A stretch of DNA of 64,000 bases from NCBI GenBank assembly GCA_964035015.1, contig OZ036007.1, forward strand, positions 1,770,291-1,834,290. The letters run 5' to 3'. The position numbers were made by a program, and so were the translations under genes. This document shows positions 1-17,005 of this stretch, one piece after another; the first letter of the stretch is position 1, and each line of letters begins with the position of its first letter. This DNA comes from Corallium rubrum. Lineage: Eukaryota; Cnidaria; Anthozoa; Scleralcyonacea; Coralliidae. The notes beneath the pieces are model-generated. The model saw only the letters and a list, made by a program, of their open reading frames with translations. It did not search any database and was not told the origin of the DNA.

Positions 1-270
1 AGGAACTGCTATCTTGTTTTCTACATTTCTCAAGTTATAAGACGTAATGTCCGTTTGATTGATAAATCTAGAGCTCAAATATTCTGGTGTTAGAGCGTTC
101 AGAGCTTTGTACATTCAAATTGATTTATCAACTTTGCGCTGGTGATCTAATTTGTTCCATTTCAACGAATGGGAAAGTTCGTTTGTACTAGTATCGAAAC
201 TTGAGAACGTAATTATACGCGCAGCGTATAGAGAACGTAATTTCTACACGGGAAGAAATCAGAGTAAACT

Positions 271-646
271 GAACTAACTTTAGTTCTACTGAATAACCGT
301 ATATATTATATCTTATAAGTGATATTGGGCATTTCACTCGATTACATAGCATGTTCTAAGGATTTTGGGTAAAGGAAAATTCGAATGTAGAATATATACA
401 TTTTAAGACCAAAGCGGGACCAGTTGCGAAAAATGCAACTACACAGGCCTTCCGGCAGGAATTGAACCCACGATATACATTTTAAAACCAAACCGGTCCC
501 GGTTTGGTCTTAAAATGTATATATTCTACACTCGAGTTTTCCTTCACCCAAAATCCTTAGAACACGCTATGTAATCGAGTGAAATGCCCAGTGTTGCTTA
601 TGAACTAACTTTAGTTCTACTGAATAACCGTATATATTATATCTTA
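271..646. repeat. Inverted (head-to-head) SINE dimer, truncated arms, flanked by 45-bp direct repeats
   Basis: A minus-strand SINE piece (about 344-473) meets a plus-strand piece of the same family (about 474-600) at their head sides, with both tails pointing outward. Both carry the CCGGTTTGGTCTTAAAATG body segment and the tail GAACACGCTATGTAATCGAG (or its complement). The unit is bounded by a direct repeat at 271-315 and 602-646, longer than a usual retrotransposon target duplication. Confidence 0.7.
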
Positions 647-1432
647 GCTGTTCTCTCTAGAAGTTCCACAAGGGCCACCCCTTATTAATCCAGTGTTCCT
701 GAGAAAACCTGTGGTGTTTGATAGAGTCAAACTGAAAGTACTCTTCTCACATGCCAAGCCTCGAGAAGTAGAATTATCCAGTTTGTCAAGTTGCTTACAA
801 GCCATATATGACCGGTAAATTTTTGAGTGAAATCGATTTTTTTTTTGTTTCGGAAAATGTTGCTTTTATAATCGTTGCAGACGTTCAGTTTGGGGAAAAA
901 TCGGATGTCTCACTCGCACTACACCTTAAAACTGCACTAGCGGATGTCAAACCCCGAAAGCACGACGCATATTCATCCAAATATAACACCTGCATTTCAG
1001 ACGATACTTCATCCCACATAGCAGCAGTCCGACTCCAAAACAACTGGAGCAATGAAACCATTGACCTTGTGCTCTGAGAAAATATCTTGGTTCTATTCTG
1101 TCCCAGATTCCCAGAACAGAATCGGAACTTTTAATGAATGTCTTACTATTATGCAAACTATAAGATAAACTAACTTATATATACCGGCTATACAAGTGCA
1201 CGAATAGACAATATAATAAGTGAAAAAAACAATATGACCGGTAACAAATCCTCCGTGACCGGCAAATTTCATTTCTTACCGGTCACAATGACCGGTAGAT
1301 TTACAAGATTTATTTCGAGGCTTGTCACATGCGCGGCCAAGGTGAAATTTTAAACTGATAACTGCATCAAACAGGAATCGCAGATGTGAAAGGCACATGC
1401 GTTAACCACTATGCCACCAACACCCCTAAAAC
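646..1432 (-). repeat. tRNA-derived SINE interrupted by a hAT-like element
   Basis: The body (about 646-754) and head (1325-1432) match the intact minus-strand SINE at 3106-3371. The head on the minus strand has the A-box-like stretch around GTGGCATAGTGGTTAACGCA. The B-box region is damaged. The 570-bp interruption is described separately. Confidence 0.75.
755..1324. mobile_element. Non-autonomous DNA transposon (hAT-like) inside a SINE
   Basis: Termini are CAAGCCTCGA and its inverse TCGAGGCTTG. The element is flanked by a perfect 8-bp target duplication TCACATGC (747-754 and 1325-1332), the size typical of hAT. It contains several ACCGGT-bearing subrepeats and no transposase. The terminal pentamer CAAGC departs slightly from the usual hAT YARNG, so assignment rests mainly on the duplication length. 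Confidence 0.75.
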
Positions 1433-1510
1433 AGAAACAGTAGCTGTAAACGTCATATGATGAACCATCGAGATATTGGCTAAAACATTTTTTTATTTGT
1501 TATTTCTCAG

Positions 1511-6862
<5,352 letters not shown>

Positions 6863-7134
6863 CAAAGAGCAAGAAATTCCCAACAGAGAAATATTTAATC
6901 AACCTTTTAAAGGATTTGAGTGTAGATAAAAATGTTTTGTAGATTCAAGAGTATTTATATTATTGATAGTAGACAGAATAGAATGGTATCCCAATGGAAA
7001 TATAGAAATCTCTCTGTGTTTATATATATATATATAAATGACATGTGAAATAGTTTTATTACCACAACTCAGAGGAACTTGAAAGTTCATTATCTTTGAT
7101 ATACAAAGTCAGTGTTGTGTTAATATATTTTGCC

Positions 7135-7140
7135 AAATAA
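7135..7140 (+). terminator. Polyadenylation signal of the PCGF gene
   Basis: AATAAA lies about 270 bases after the PCGF stop codon and is followed by AT-rich sequence. It is the first canonical hexamer after the stop, so it is the likely 3' end of this transcript. The cleavage site itself cannot be seen. Confidence 0.6.
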
Positions 7141-7159
7141 AATTGTTTAAAACTGGATC

Positions 7160-7880
7160 TCAATGCTGGTTTGAAAGTTTATTGCGTTCTGAACGCTTTT
7201 CTTGAAATATTGGTGACAAAATTCTCATCTTAAAGAAGTATAGTTACGTATAATATAAGGAAACATTAGACGGTCTTCAGTCAGGTTCAACCATTGAACA
7301 CTAAAAAGACTGGGACGATAGGGGGGGGGATTTTGAAGCCAGTGCCAGTCCCTTTGCAGGTAGCTCCCGTGCTTCAAGTTACTTTTTCATCCTGCCATAT
7401 ACTTTGTTTGGGACGGTAACAAATTACTCCAAAACAACGAATAGTTGAAATACATTGTGTACGGATGTTTTTAGAAATAACATTAGCTTCAATTTGATGT
7501 ATAGCATAAGTTTCCTCGTTATGTCATAGATAATGGAATGGGAACTGGATAGGAAACTTACGAAACCGGAAACGATTTTTGCACAACTTGCTATGGTAAT
7601 TCTACGCTTATAAGTGGGCAATGCACCTAACAGGTGGTCCCACATGGCTAAAATCAGACACTGCTGAACTTAAGTGATATTACACTTTTGTCTAATTTCA
7701 GCAATAGGTGCATTAGCTGCTTATAAGTGTGTAATTACCATAGCAAGTTGTGCAAACAACGTTTCCGGTTCTTTAACCTCGTTTGAAGTTTCCTATCCAG
7801 TTCCCCTTCCATTATCTATGGTTATATTAAACTCTTTCAAATGTAGTAAATGTTCGGCCATATTTCGTTGGGAAATAACT
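7160..7880. other. Intergenic; contains an inverted repeat of about 115 bp arms
   Basis: No exon is recognised. Arms at about 7520-7640 and 7700-7825 are inverted copies, sharing for instance the complement of ACCATAGCAAGTTGTGCAAA. The arms are diverged, suggesting an old foldback element. Confidence 0.6.
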
Positions 7881-7882
7881 TG

Positions 7883-8104
7883 TAGTTTTTCTGAGTTTTG
7901 AGCTGAAATTGGGCTGAAACGCCGATCGTTGGGCTGAAAAGCTTCGGCAAACAAAATGGCAGTTGTTTATCTATTTTTTAAATATTTCCCTTTTAGCTAA
8001 ACTCTTGAAGTTTCTATGCCAAATAGCATTTTTCAATAGCTTCAGTTTCGTATACAGCCCAACGTTCAGCGTTAAGTATTTCAGCTCAAAACTCAGAAAA
8101 ACTA
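7883..8104. mobile_element. MITE with TA duplication
   Basis: Terminal inverted repeats read TAGTTTTTCTGAGTTTTGAG inward from each side, with TA at both borders. The length is about 222 bp with no coding potential. TA borders are compatible with a Tc1/mariner-like or similar source. Confidence 0.65.
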
Positions 8105-8760
8105 TCATTTAAAGATTTTTGGCTTCATCCAATCATAGGGCCTTGCCCGTTCCGGTCTTCCTATGGAGTTCACTGGATTCGACTTCGTCACCTCCTGCCT
8201 TCAATCATTGCGCGCAGAGTGCTGTTATCAGACATCAGTCATATAACCTCCAAAACAATTCTAGTTTTGCAATGCATAAGTCTCGCAATAGGCACGCACT
8301 GCGCACATGCGTTTGCAGATTTAAATGTGCTGCGTGTTACACGTGCAATTTTGTCGTGAAATTGCAATGGCTTGTGAACCAAAGGAAGCGAGACAAGCTT
8401 CGCGAGGAGTGTTGCACGGTGCAGATGTGTATGATTCGTCAACTTTGTCACGCAACAGCGTTCAGAGTTTATGCTTCTCGCCCGCCGCGCAAAACCCGTA
8501 AGGCCTTGGGAACAAGTTTACTGGTCGCTTTCTGTCATATCACGCGTCTGTGGCTTGATGACACAGTCATACACATAATAGGAACATCCATGCTGTTGAC
8601 ATGACGCTACATACAATCGCTGCGTAAACGCAACCTGTAGAAGCGAAAAAGCTATTTGGTCATGAACAGTAACTTTTTTTGCTACGTTCAGAATGTAGGG
8701 TGGAGAATAATATTACGGTGTTACTCCCAGTGATGAACCATACCGGACAAGTAGAGAAAA
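8105..8760. other. Stretch without a recognisable gene
   Basis: A plus-strand frame of 161 codons (8119-8604) is open, but its translation resembles no family I know. It has no flanking splice signals that would make it part of a neighbouring gene. It could be chance, since this stretch is less AT-rich than its surroundings. Confidence 0.4.
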
Positions 8761-8764
8761 CTCT

Positions 8765-8841
8765 ACTTGGCCCAGCTGGGATTCGAACCCGCGACCTTCG
8801 GTTTACTAGTCCGATGCTCTACCAACTGAGCTACAGGCCTA
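8765..8841 (-). repeat. tRNA-Thr(AGT)-like SINE head or tRNA pseudogene
   Basis: On the minus strand GTAGCTCAGTTGGTAGAGCA (A box) is followed by an anticodon arm TCGGA-CTAGTAA-ACCGA (anticodon AGT) and GTCGCGGGTTCGAATCCC (B box). The acceptor stem pairs only partly (GGCC/GGCC, then mismatches), so it is more likely a SINE head or decayed tRNA than a working gene. A foldback (about 8850-8925) lies next to it, and a fragment of another A box is at 8935-8952. Confidence 0.65.
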
Positions 8842-9387
8842 GGTCAATTTGGGAGCTGGTGGTCGAATGATAGTACTTTGGAATATCAAATAGCCTAAGT
8901 ACTAGCATTCGACCTTCAGCTCCCAACGTAATCATGTAGCTCAGTTGGTAGACTTTTTCAGTCCTTTTCAAACATTTTTGACCTTTCGGTTCCTCGTTGA
9001 AAAGGACTTTTCCCACCTGCAGCGCGCCAAAATTCACCGGTGAATTTTTCGACCTGTGACGTAATTCGGGAAGTAATTATATTCACGGTAAATTGCTATG
9101 CAAGTGCTACCTTTGGAAGTTGGAGTTGAACAGAAATCAAAAATCAGAGAACAGTTGAAAACGTTTTAGTAGGGGTAGAACCACTTTCCATTGCATGTAC
9201 GACAACCCGAAACACGTCAAAACAGGGCGATGTACATTTCAGCGATTTCCCGCCAGAATATCTAGTAATTAGATTCAAAAACCTGCAAGCGAAACAAGTC
9301 CGCCTCTTTCCTCCCGCTTGTCCGCTCTCCCGCCTTTCCGCTCGCCCGCAAAAACTAGCGCAGTCAGAGGCGGACTTGGAGCAAGTC

Positions 9388-9456
9388 TACTCAGTTGGTA
9401 GAGCATTGGACTAGTATGCACTGACGGTCACGGGTTCGAATCCCGGTTCGTCACTC
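9388..9456 (+). repeat. tRNA-like SINE head fragment
   Basis: CTACTCAGTTGGTAGAGCAT (A box) and CACGGGTTCGAATCCCGG (B box) are spaced as in a tRNA, but the acceptor stem is not complete. It is a tRNA-derived retroposon head or tRNA relic. Confidence 0.6.
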
Positions 9457-9459
9457 ATA

Positions 9460-10051
9460 GTATATCGACTCACTAATATGTGACAATTAATGTAAACGAA
9501 TAAGAAAAGGTCACTTCCAGAAACAAAATTATATTTTTGCCAATGCCTGCATTAGCAATTAATACATAGATTTTCTTAAAAAAAGAGTATGACATATACC
9601 AATTATCCGTGAACATTTAGAGGATCAAAGTTCCGAAACAGTAACTGTAATATTTATATAAATTATGATGTTTAAGAATTAAATTTACTCGGTTTTGTTG
9701 CTACTTGCTGTCGTTAGAATATATAGTTGTGCTACTCCCTAAAATTTGGAGCACTAGAACGTGGAATGCGCAAATTTTCCGAATACTCCTGAGCCAGATG
9801 CTCAGGAAGTTTCCCCAGAAATATACCAACCAACGACAGCGTATACAGAAAGAACTAACAAAATATTACGAAGCCAATACAACTATAACAGTACAACTTA
9901 AATTCACACTGCGCAATCCCTATACGCGTAAGTGTACGTCGACATTTTTAAATTAAGCAAAATCCAATGAAATCTTTGGTCTCAAGCTTTGCTCAACTCG
10001 AATCCAATGCGGATGTGATTCAACCATCAGGCCATTCCGCGAGATGTTTTA
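9460..10051. other. Non-coding stretch 3' of the homeobox exon
   Basis: No recognised exon. This should hold the 3' UTR of the minus-strand homeobox gene, but no canonical AATAAA is visible on that strand. An ATATAAATA near 9,650 is the closest candidate. An 83-codon plus-strand frame at 9705-9956 is unrecognised. Confidence 0.4.
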
Positions 10052-10314
10052 CTAGTAGCAATAATACTGAGAAAATTGAGCTGCTCTCCTTTCACTGTTT
10101 TGTTGTTCACGTTTGTATTTCATCCTCCTGTTCTGAAACCATATTTTAACTTGTCTTTCTTCGAGTTTCAACTCCTCAGCTAGCCTCATTCGTTTCAAGC
10201 CAACAATATACATACTGCAACGGAATTCACTTTCGAGACGGTTTAATTGCGATGGAGAAAAAGTCGTTCGGAAACGCTTTGGAATCCCATTCTTCGTTGG
10301 CAGAGAAGTTGGAC
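10052..10314 (-). CDS. ANTP-class homeobox exon (terminal), Not/Emx/Vax-like with Hox3-like helix 3
   Basis: The exon starts after a good acceptor (TTTCTCTGATTCACTCAG) in phase 1 and runs 86 codons to TAG at 10052. It holds a full 60-residue homeodomain from PKRFRTTF to KREQ. Seen residues: F8, L16, F20, Y25, W48, F49, Q50, N51, R53. Helix 3 reads RQVKIWFQNRRMKYKRE. Position 25-28 is YIVG, the signature of NK-linked Not, Emx and Vax homeodomains (YMVG/YVVG). ERQVKIWFQNRRMKYK is instead closest to Hox3/zen-type proteins. It is a sequence-specific nuclear transcription factor; exact family unresolved. Only 16 residues follow the homeodomain. The 5' part is probably the exon at 29,048-29,327. 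An ATG-less reading upstream of 10,315 is intron. Confidence 0.95.
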
Positions 10315-10746
10315 CTGAGTGAATCAGAGAAAAAAAGAGCGCGAAAATTAGTCTCTGAGCCAGCGGTGGAATAATCAGCTGGTAAAGTGTTAGTATATAC
10401 ACCAAATCGTAGTTTCATTTACTAGGCCCACATGCATAGTTTCCTATTCAATTTGGGCCCCTATGCAAATTACATCGTGTCTATTAAAGCATAACGGGAA
10501 GATAAGATAGGCTGGGACTGTTTTTTCATGTTTTGAGTTCATTATTTTTAGACACTACGTATAGGATTATTGGCAAGGATAATCGACAAGCAAAGTTTAT
10601 CCTTATAGAATACCTAAACACCTTTAAAAAGTTTCTGAAATCAGAAATGTTATGTTTACCACGGCTGCTTCAGCCTCATGTTATAAATGAACTACGTTTT
10701 ATCCCAACTCAAATTGTATGCGCAGTCGAAACTCCGATTTCGTCTA

Positions 10747-11168
10747 TAAGGCCCTGTTTTGATGAAGCGTATTGACTGAGTGTTCAAGTCGAATCCTTGT
10801 CCTTGTTTCTCCTTGTTGTGTTTACATGAAGAACATTGAAAGTTTTCGATCTGATCGAAACGAATGGCTGAAGTCAATCCGCGCAGTGGAGTGGATTGAC
10901 TTGAGATTCAAGCAAGGACGACTTGAATGTCTCCAATCTGATTCATCTAAACACGGTTTGACTTGAAAATGACTTGATACACACGAGTGAAATTGGTACG
11001 TGTTATAAACATGGCGGACATTGAGGAAAGCCCAGAAAATAGTGCTGAAAAACCGCTTACAAAAAGCAGAAACAGATCGGATTCTCCACGTAAACATGTG
11101 CCCGGATCGACTTCACTCGCGTTTTTCGATCCGATTGGACTGACAATCCGCTTCAAGTAAACAGGGTA
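10747..11168. mobile_element. MITE, CCCTGTTT-type TIR with TA borders
   Basis: Left end TAAGGCCCTGTTTTGATGAA and right end, inverted, TACCCTGTTTACTTGAAGCG. Interior has inverted GACTTGA-rich segments. Its inner part is where the second copy of the 8-kb duplication begins (19,001). A relative is at 32,133-32,650. Confidence 0.6.
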
Positions 11169-11445
11169 GACAGCTACTAGACAAGACAACATTTGATTGA
11201 GAAGTTACTTTTATGTTTTTGAGTTCTTATACTCGCACGTTAGTTCCATGAATTTAGATAGCATCTTGGAAAGTTTGCACCATGTCAGTTGTAATAAAAG
11301 TGTTAACCATTGAGTCGTTACTTTCTTTTGTGCACGCGTTACATGCATACATACATCACAGAATAGTAATAGAAACCAGGAGGTCAACTCGAGCGAAAAC
11401 TTGTCCGCATTTCTTCAATGGGTATACGCGATATTTTACGCCATC

Positions 11446-11565
11446 CTACGCGATCCTACGCCATCCTGGCAAGTTCCCCCGGCAGTTTTAACCTTCTTTT
11501 GAAGGTCCAAACTGCCGGGGGAACTTGCCAGGATGGCGTGGGATGGCGTAGGACGGCGAGGAATC
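11446..11565. repeat. Hairpin element in duplication copy 1
   Basis: TCCTGGCAAGTTCCCCCGGC is mirrored by its complement about 60 bp later, with TACGCCATCC arms further out. The loop is AACCTTCTTTTGAAGGT. The equivalent in copy 2 is at about 19,506-19,620. Confidence 0.8.
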
Positions 11566-11769
11566 AAGATGCGCGAGGCGACATGCGCGAGGACATAAAC
11601 TTCAAAGGTTCCGACGCGAGTTGGACTTCTGGCTGTATTACTATTCTGTGCATATATGCACGTGTCTATAGAAATCATGTCAGTCCATACAACTGCTTGT
11701 GCGTATGTTTCACATAAAAAGTTATATAGGTTAAATGTAACGCGTTACTTTCTGGCAGTCACTACCTTC

Positions 11770-11788
11770 GGGGGGGGGGGGGGGGGGG
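11770..11788. repeat. Poly-G run (19 G), 17 G in copy 2 at 19,839-19,855
   Basis: Mononucleotide G tract followed by AGAGGAGGGG. Its length differs between the two duplicate copies, as expected for alleles or recent duplicates. Confidence 0.9.
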
Positions 11789-11789
11789 A

Positions 11790-13355
<1,566 letters not shown>

Positions 13356-13439
13356 CCTCCTTAGTAGAGTCGAAGGGTTGCAGATTCATTTCCTATCTCT
13401 CCGGCACTCTCCCTCCCAAGCTCCGTCTTTCTGACTGAA

Positions 13440-13695
13440 CGGGTGAAGTATACATTTTTTCGTATGTTTTTGCTGTACAAGCTGTCGTAAGTTGAACTCA
13501 GAGAAAAACTCTGAGCTCCAGACGGGACTCGAACCCACCCACAACTGGCCTTCCGATTTCCGAATGCCAGCCGGACGCTCTAACCATTGAGGCACTGGAA
13601 CTCAGATGGTAGATCGAGGTTGTACGTGTGTCACAAGTACCTCTGAGTTTAACATATATACGCCAGCTTGTACAGCAAAAACAAACGAAAACACT
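13440..13695. repeat. tRNA-like SINE, head-to-head dimer with truncated plus arm
   Basis: The minus copy (13,602 to about 13,440) has the head CCAGTGCCTCAATGGTTAGA, anticodon-like loop CTGGCAT, and B box GGGTTCGAGTCCC, followed by the tail TTGTACAGCAAAAACATACG. A plus-oriented fragment of the same tail lies at about 13,632-13,690. Copy 2 of the duplication has the minus part (about 21,465-21,628) but has lost the plus arm. Confidence 0.75.
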
Positions 13696-14221
13696 TTACA
13701 TATACTTCAAGCTGAAAACACAACTACTAACATATTCTCTTTTATAACGCTATGATTAAACCTTTATTTCTTTATTGTAGTACAACCTGGACAAACTGTA
13801 GTAAGAACAATTCATTATATGGCTGGGTTTGATTTCCGGTCCGTACGCAAAACGACGCACGCTGATTGGTTCCTGAGAGGTCGGGATTTTACGATATTGA
13901 CCGACCGGTCAATACGCTTTTTTCTCGGTCCTGTAAGTTTTGGCGGGAACATTTCTGAGTTGATTTGGAAACAAATAAAAGAGAAACAGGTAACTTTATT
14001 CAAATATTCTGAACAATAAAATGTGTTGCAACATCACTGCTGGTTTCCTTTAAAGCTGTTTATCTAAAAACACGACAAATAAAAGCCGAACTGGTGTAAA
14101 TAAGAAGGCCAAGAAGCGATGCGAAAAAGTCAACAGGTAAGGTAGGCCTAAACAGCATACTCCAAAGACGAAAACAACGCTCGAAGCTTAAAAATAAAAT
14201 GAACCAATAGCCATATAATAA

Positions 14222-14371
14222 ATTTCTTATTAACCTCGTTTACTCGGTCTGTACTGGAAAGTATTTGCCCTCGGTTTTATCGCACAAACCTCGCTCCTTC
14301 GTCGCTCGGTCTGTACGAAAACCTCAGGCAAATACTTTCCCGTACAGACCTCGCACTCGGTTAATAAGTCT
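14222..14371. mobile_element. Foldback MITE; second copy 22,183-22,332
   Basis: Arms TTATTAACC...GGAAAGTATTTGCCCTC and the complement ending GGTTAATAAG are inverted, separated by a 45-bp loop rich in CCTCGCTCC. No coding potential. Confidence 0.65.
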
Positions 14372-14404
14372 TTAATCGTAAAAATATTCAAACTTCAGAA
14401 ACGC

Positions 14405-15065
14405 TGCGCTAGCTAGAGTTATCCTTAACGCTCAACCATGCCATTCCTCAGTAGATCTATTCAATAGACTTGGTTGGTTACCTTTTTATGTAGAGTCGGA
14501 TATTAGAAAATGTATATTGATCTACAAACGTACTGTTAATGCCACTCCGGAGTATTTAAACAAACTGTTAAATTTAAATAACCAACAACATTCGAGAAAC
14601 ACGCAGTGCTCATTTAAGCAGTTTAACAACATGGAAATACAATGGGGTTACAGAAGCAGGAAGAACTTTCTCAATCATTGCTATTAGCCTTTGGAACAAA
14701 CTGCCATTACGTCTGCGTTCATCTAGCTCCATTGATATCTTTAAGCACTTCATTGTACAGTTGTTTTCGCAAGCACCAGAAAGAATTTAAACAATTCACG
14801 TCTTTTATTGATTTTAAATTTACGTAGTGTATATACTTCATGCATGTATTATACATATTCAGATGTATAGATATACTGTATATAGTTATAGATACATTCT
14901 TGTACTTTCTATTATTTTCTTTTTTATTTATTTATTTGCTTTGCCACAACATTATATCACATGAATACAACAACATAGTGGCTGCGAGAAAAACAGGACT
15001 TTTCAGGGCCACAAGATTGTTAGTAGCTACTTTGTACTATTAAGTTAAATAAAGTTTCTATCTAT
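14405..15065 (+). mobile_element. LINE (CR1/L2-like) 3' end, degraded; second copy 22,366-23,028
   Basis: Translation in shifting frames gives the C-terminal end of a non-LTR reverse transcriptase: ARVILNAQPCHSSVDLFNRL, GWLPFYVESDIRKCILIYKR and TVNATPEYLNKLLNLN, then GRTF-like and WNKLPLRLRSS-like stretches broken by frameshifts. The element ends AAATAAAGTTTCTATCTATC, a short-repeat 3' tail typical of L2/CR1-type elements. It is 5' truncated and inactive. Confidence 0.8.
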
Positions 15066-15392
15066 CTATTGGGGGCGGCCTGAATTTTGCATTTCAGTTT
15101 TTGTTTACACAAGGCTTGGTTTCGCTGTTACTTCAAGATTTGTATCAATTGCCTTACAGCTTGTGACCGCTGGAGAATCATTATTTTATGTGGATTTCAC
15201 ACGAATCTCATTTAAAACAACGTATTGAGTTTGAGAGGTGAAAGTGCTTCAGTTCGGTCTAACAGCCGGGAGAGACTTGAGATTAGGTGGGCGTGAACTG
15301 GTTCTTAGGTCAGACGACTCATGAAAACGATCTATACTAAAAACACTACAACCGACCCGAAATCAGTACGGCCTGACTTCGGACTGGCCTGC

Positions 15393-15702
15393 ATTAAGCC
15401 GGTTTTTCACTAGGCGATTTATTTCGCGCGAAGCGACTTTCTTTTGTTCGAATTCAATAGATTTCTGATTAGTTCCAGCTCAGAGCTCATGAGACAAAAG
15501 AAAAAGTCGCTTCGCGCGAAAAGAGTCGCCTAGTGGAAAACCGGCTTAAAGCCGGTTTTCCACTAGGCGACTTTTTTCGTGCGAAGCGACTTTCTTTTGT
15601 TCGAATTCAATAGATTTCTGATTAGTTCCAGCTCAGAGCTCATGAGACAAAAGAAAAAGTCGCTTCGCGCGAAAAAAGTCGCCTAGTGGAAAACCGGCTT
15701 AA
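15393..15702. mobile_element. Two adjacent copies of a CCGGTTTTCCACTAGG-type MITE; copy 2 at 23,356-23,666
   Basis: Each ~150-bp unit has ends TTAAGCCGGTTTTYCACTAG and long inner arms (CGCGCGAAGCGACTTTCTTT and complement) around a 50-bp loop. The two units abut at a shared TTAA. This suggests insertion of one next to the other or duplication of one. Confidence 0.75.
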
Positions 15703-15859
15703 AACACCTCCATAGAAGTATACACTTCTTCTTCTTGTCCTGATTACCATGCATAATTGTTTCATCGGAATGTTTATTGTATATAGTAGAACAATCCGGA
15801 ATGAATGACGTAATGAATATTTGTGTTTGGAATATTTTGAGCGTGGGCACTAAAAGTCA

Positions 15860-16545
15860 TTAGCAAATTAATAACACAATGGCAAGTGATGAATGCAGTT
15901 TCACTAGAATGTGCAAGGGAAGCACGGGTGGCGTGTGCTGTTAGGGCGCTGCCTCTCACCGCTGCAGTTATTAGGGACTTTAAGATTCAGACAACGGACT
16001 ACGGCTACGGTAGAAAGTTTAGCAGTGATATTAAATGGTGGTGTATTTATACATTCAAATTTCAAGATACATTATCGCACCGACTCGCCTTGTTCTTAAA
16101 TTCTTGAAGAGATACACTTGTTCAATCTATGTTAGTCGCGAGAGTAAGGTTACGCTTTCCCAGGCTTCTGTAGTGATTCAGGTTCCGCGTTGTCTTTACA
16201 ACGTAAAATTGCTTTTTCTGCGTTGTCCAACAGAGCCACGACGGCATGTACATTACTCTTGGGACCGTCATTTGCAAAAGCTCTTTGTATATGACATAAA
16301 AATCTATTGTTCAAACACGTTGCCGTAGTCGTAGTCGTTGTGTTTTCTTAAAGTCCCTAATAGTACTTGGATGGGTGACCGTCTGGGAATAACCCCGTTC
16401 TCGAACTTGAATTTCACGTGAGTAGAGTTTAGTTGGTCTCTCCAGTGCTTCGAGGGTTTTTCGCAGGGTTCTGCGAAACAACACTTGATTGGGCAACCAC
16501 ATCCTGTGTTTAACGACGTTAAATAAATCATTACTCATTACTCAA
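15860..16545 (+). repeat. SINE with a 5S rRNA-like segment, split by a TA MITE; copy 2 at 23,823-24,508
   Basis: AGTACTTGGATGGGTGACCG followed by CTGGGAAT (16,357-16,393) matches the 3' half of eukaryotic 5S rRNA, including its internal promoter end. It is followed by GAGTAGAGTTTAGTTGG and CGAGGGTTTTTCGCAGGGTT, like the central domain of Deu-type SINEs, and ends in GACGTTAAATAAATC with short repeats. A MITE (15,969-16,354; ends TTAGGGACTTTAAGA, TA duplication) sits just before the 5S segment. Confidence 0.7.
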
Positions 16546-16600
16546 ATTAAATTTCGAGCTATTTTCATCGTTGCCATGAAGATTAGAAAACAACAAACCA

Positions 16601-17005
16601 GTAAAACAAATCCATGGCTATAATACTCGACATTCCTCTAAGTCCACTTATTCCCTTCCTTTGGTACGAACAAATCATGGTCTCTCTAATATTAAATTTC
16701 AAGGACGGAAATTATGGAATTCTCTTGATGAAAAATTAAAACATCTTTCAGTATCAAAACTGAAAAAGTCTCTTTTGTCAATATTTATTGATGGTTATTG
16801 ATATACATGTAATAATTTATCTTGGTCAATATAATGTTAATGGTTAATTGTTAGTTAGGTTAATGCCATTTTGCCTTACTTATATTATTGTCATTCATAA
16901 TTGTATTTTATATCTATTAGCTGTTTGTACTTTGTAACTTATTTCAATTTTAGGTAAATATGTCTTTTTGTCTTGTATATTGTATGGTACAAATAAATCT
17001 TCTTT
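16601..17005 (+). mobile_element. LINE 3' end fragment; second copy 24,563-24,969
   Basis: From 16,622 the frame encodes NTRHSSKSTYSLPLVRTNHG, then LSNIKFQGRKLWNSLDEKL and ends IDGY-stop near 16,801. This is the classical R-T-x-x-G...G-x-x-x-W-N-S-L terminal segment of CR1/L2/Rex-type ORF2 proteins. An AT-rich 3' UTR and a CTTCTTTTT tail follow. Confidence 0.8.

Noticed and set aside
13815-14019. Overlapping 60-66 codon frames on both strands, identical in both duplicate copies
   Set aside because: Conservation between copies reflects recent duplication. The GACCGACCGGTC palindrome and lack of a recognisable domain argue against a gene.
16355-16395. A 5S rRNA gene
   Set aside because: Only about 40 bases of the 3' half are present, followed by SINE sequence and lacking the 5' half.
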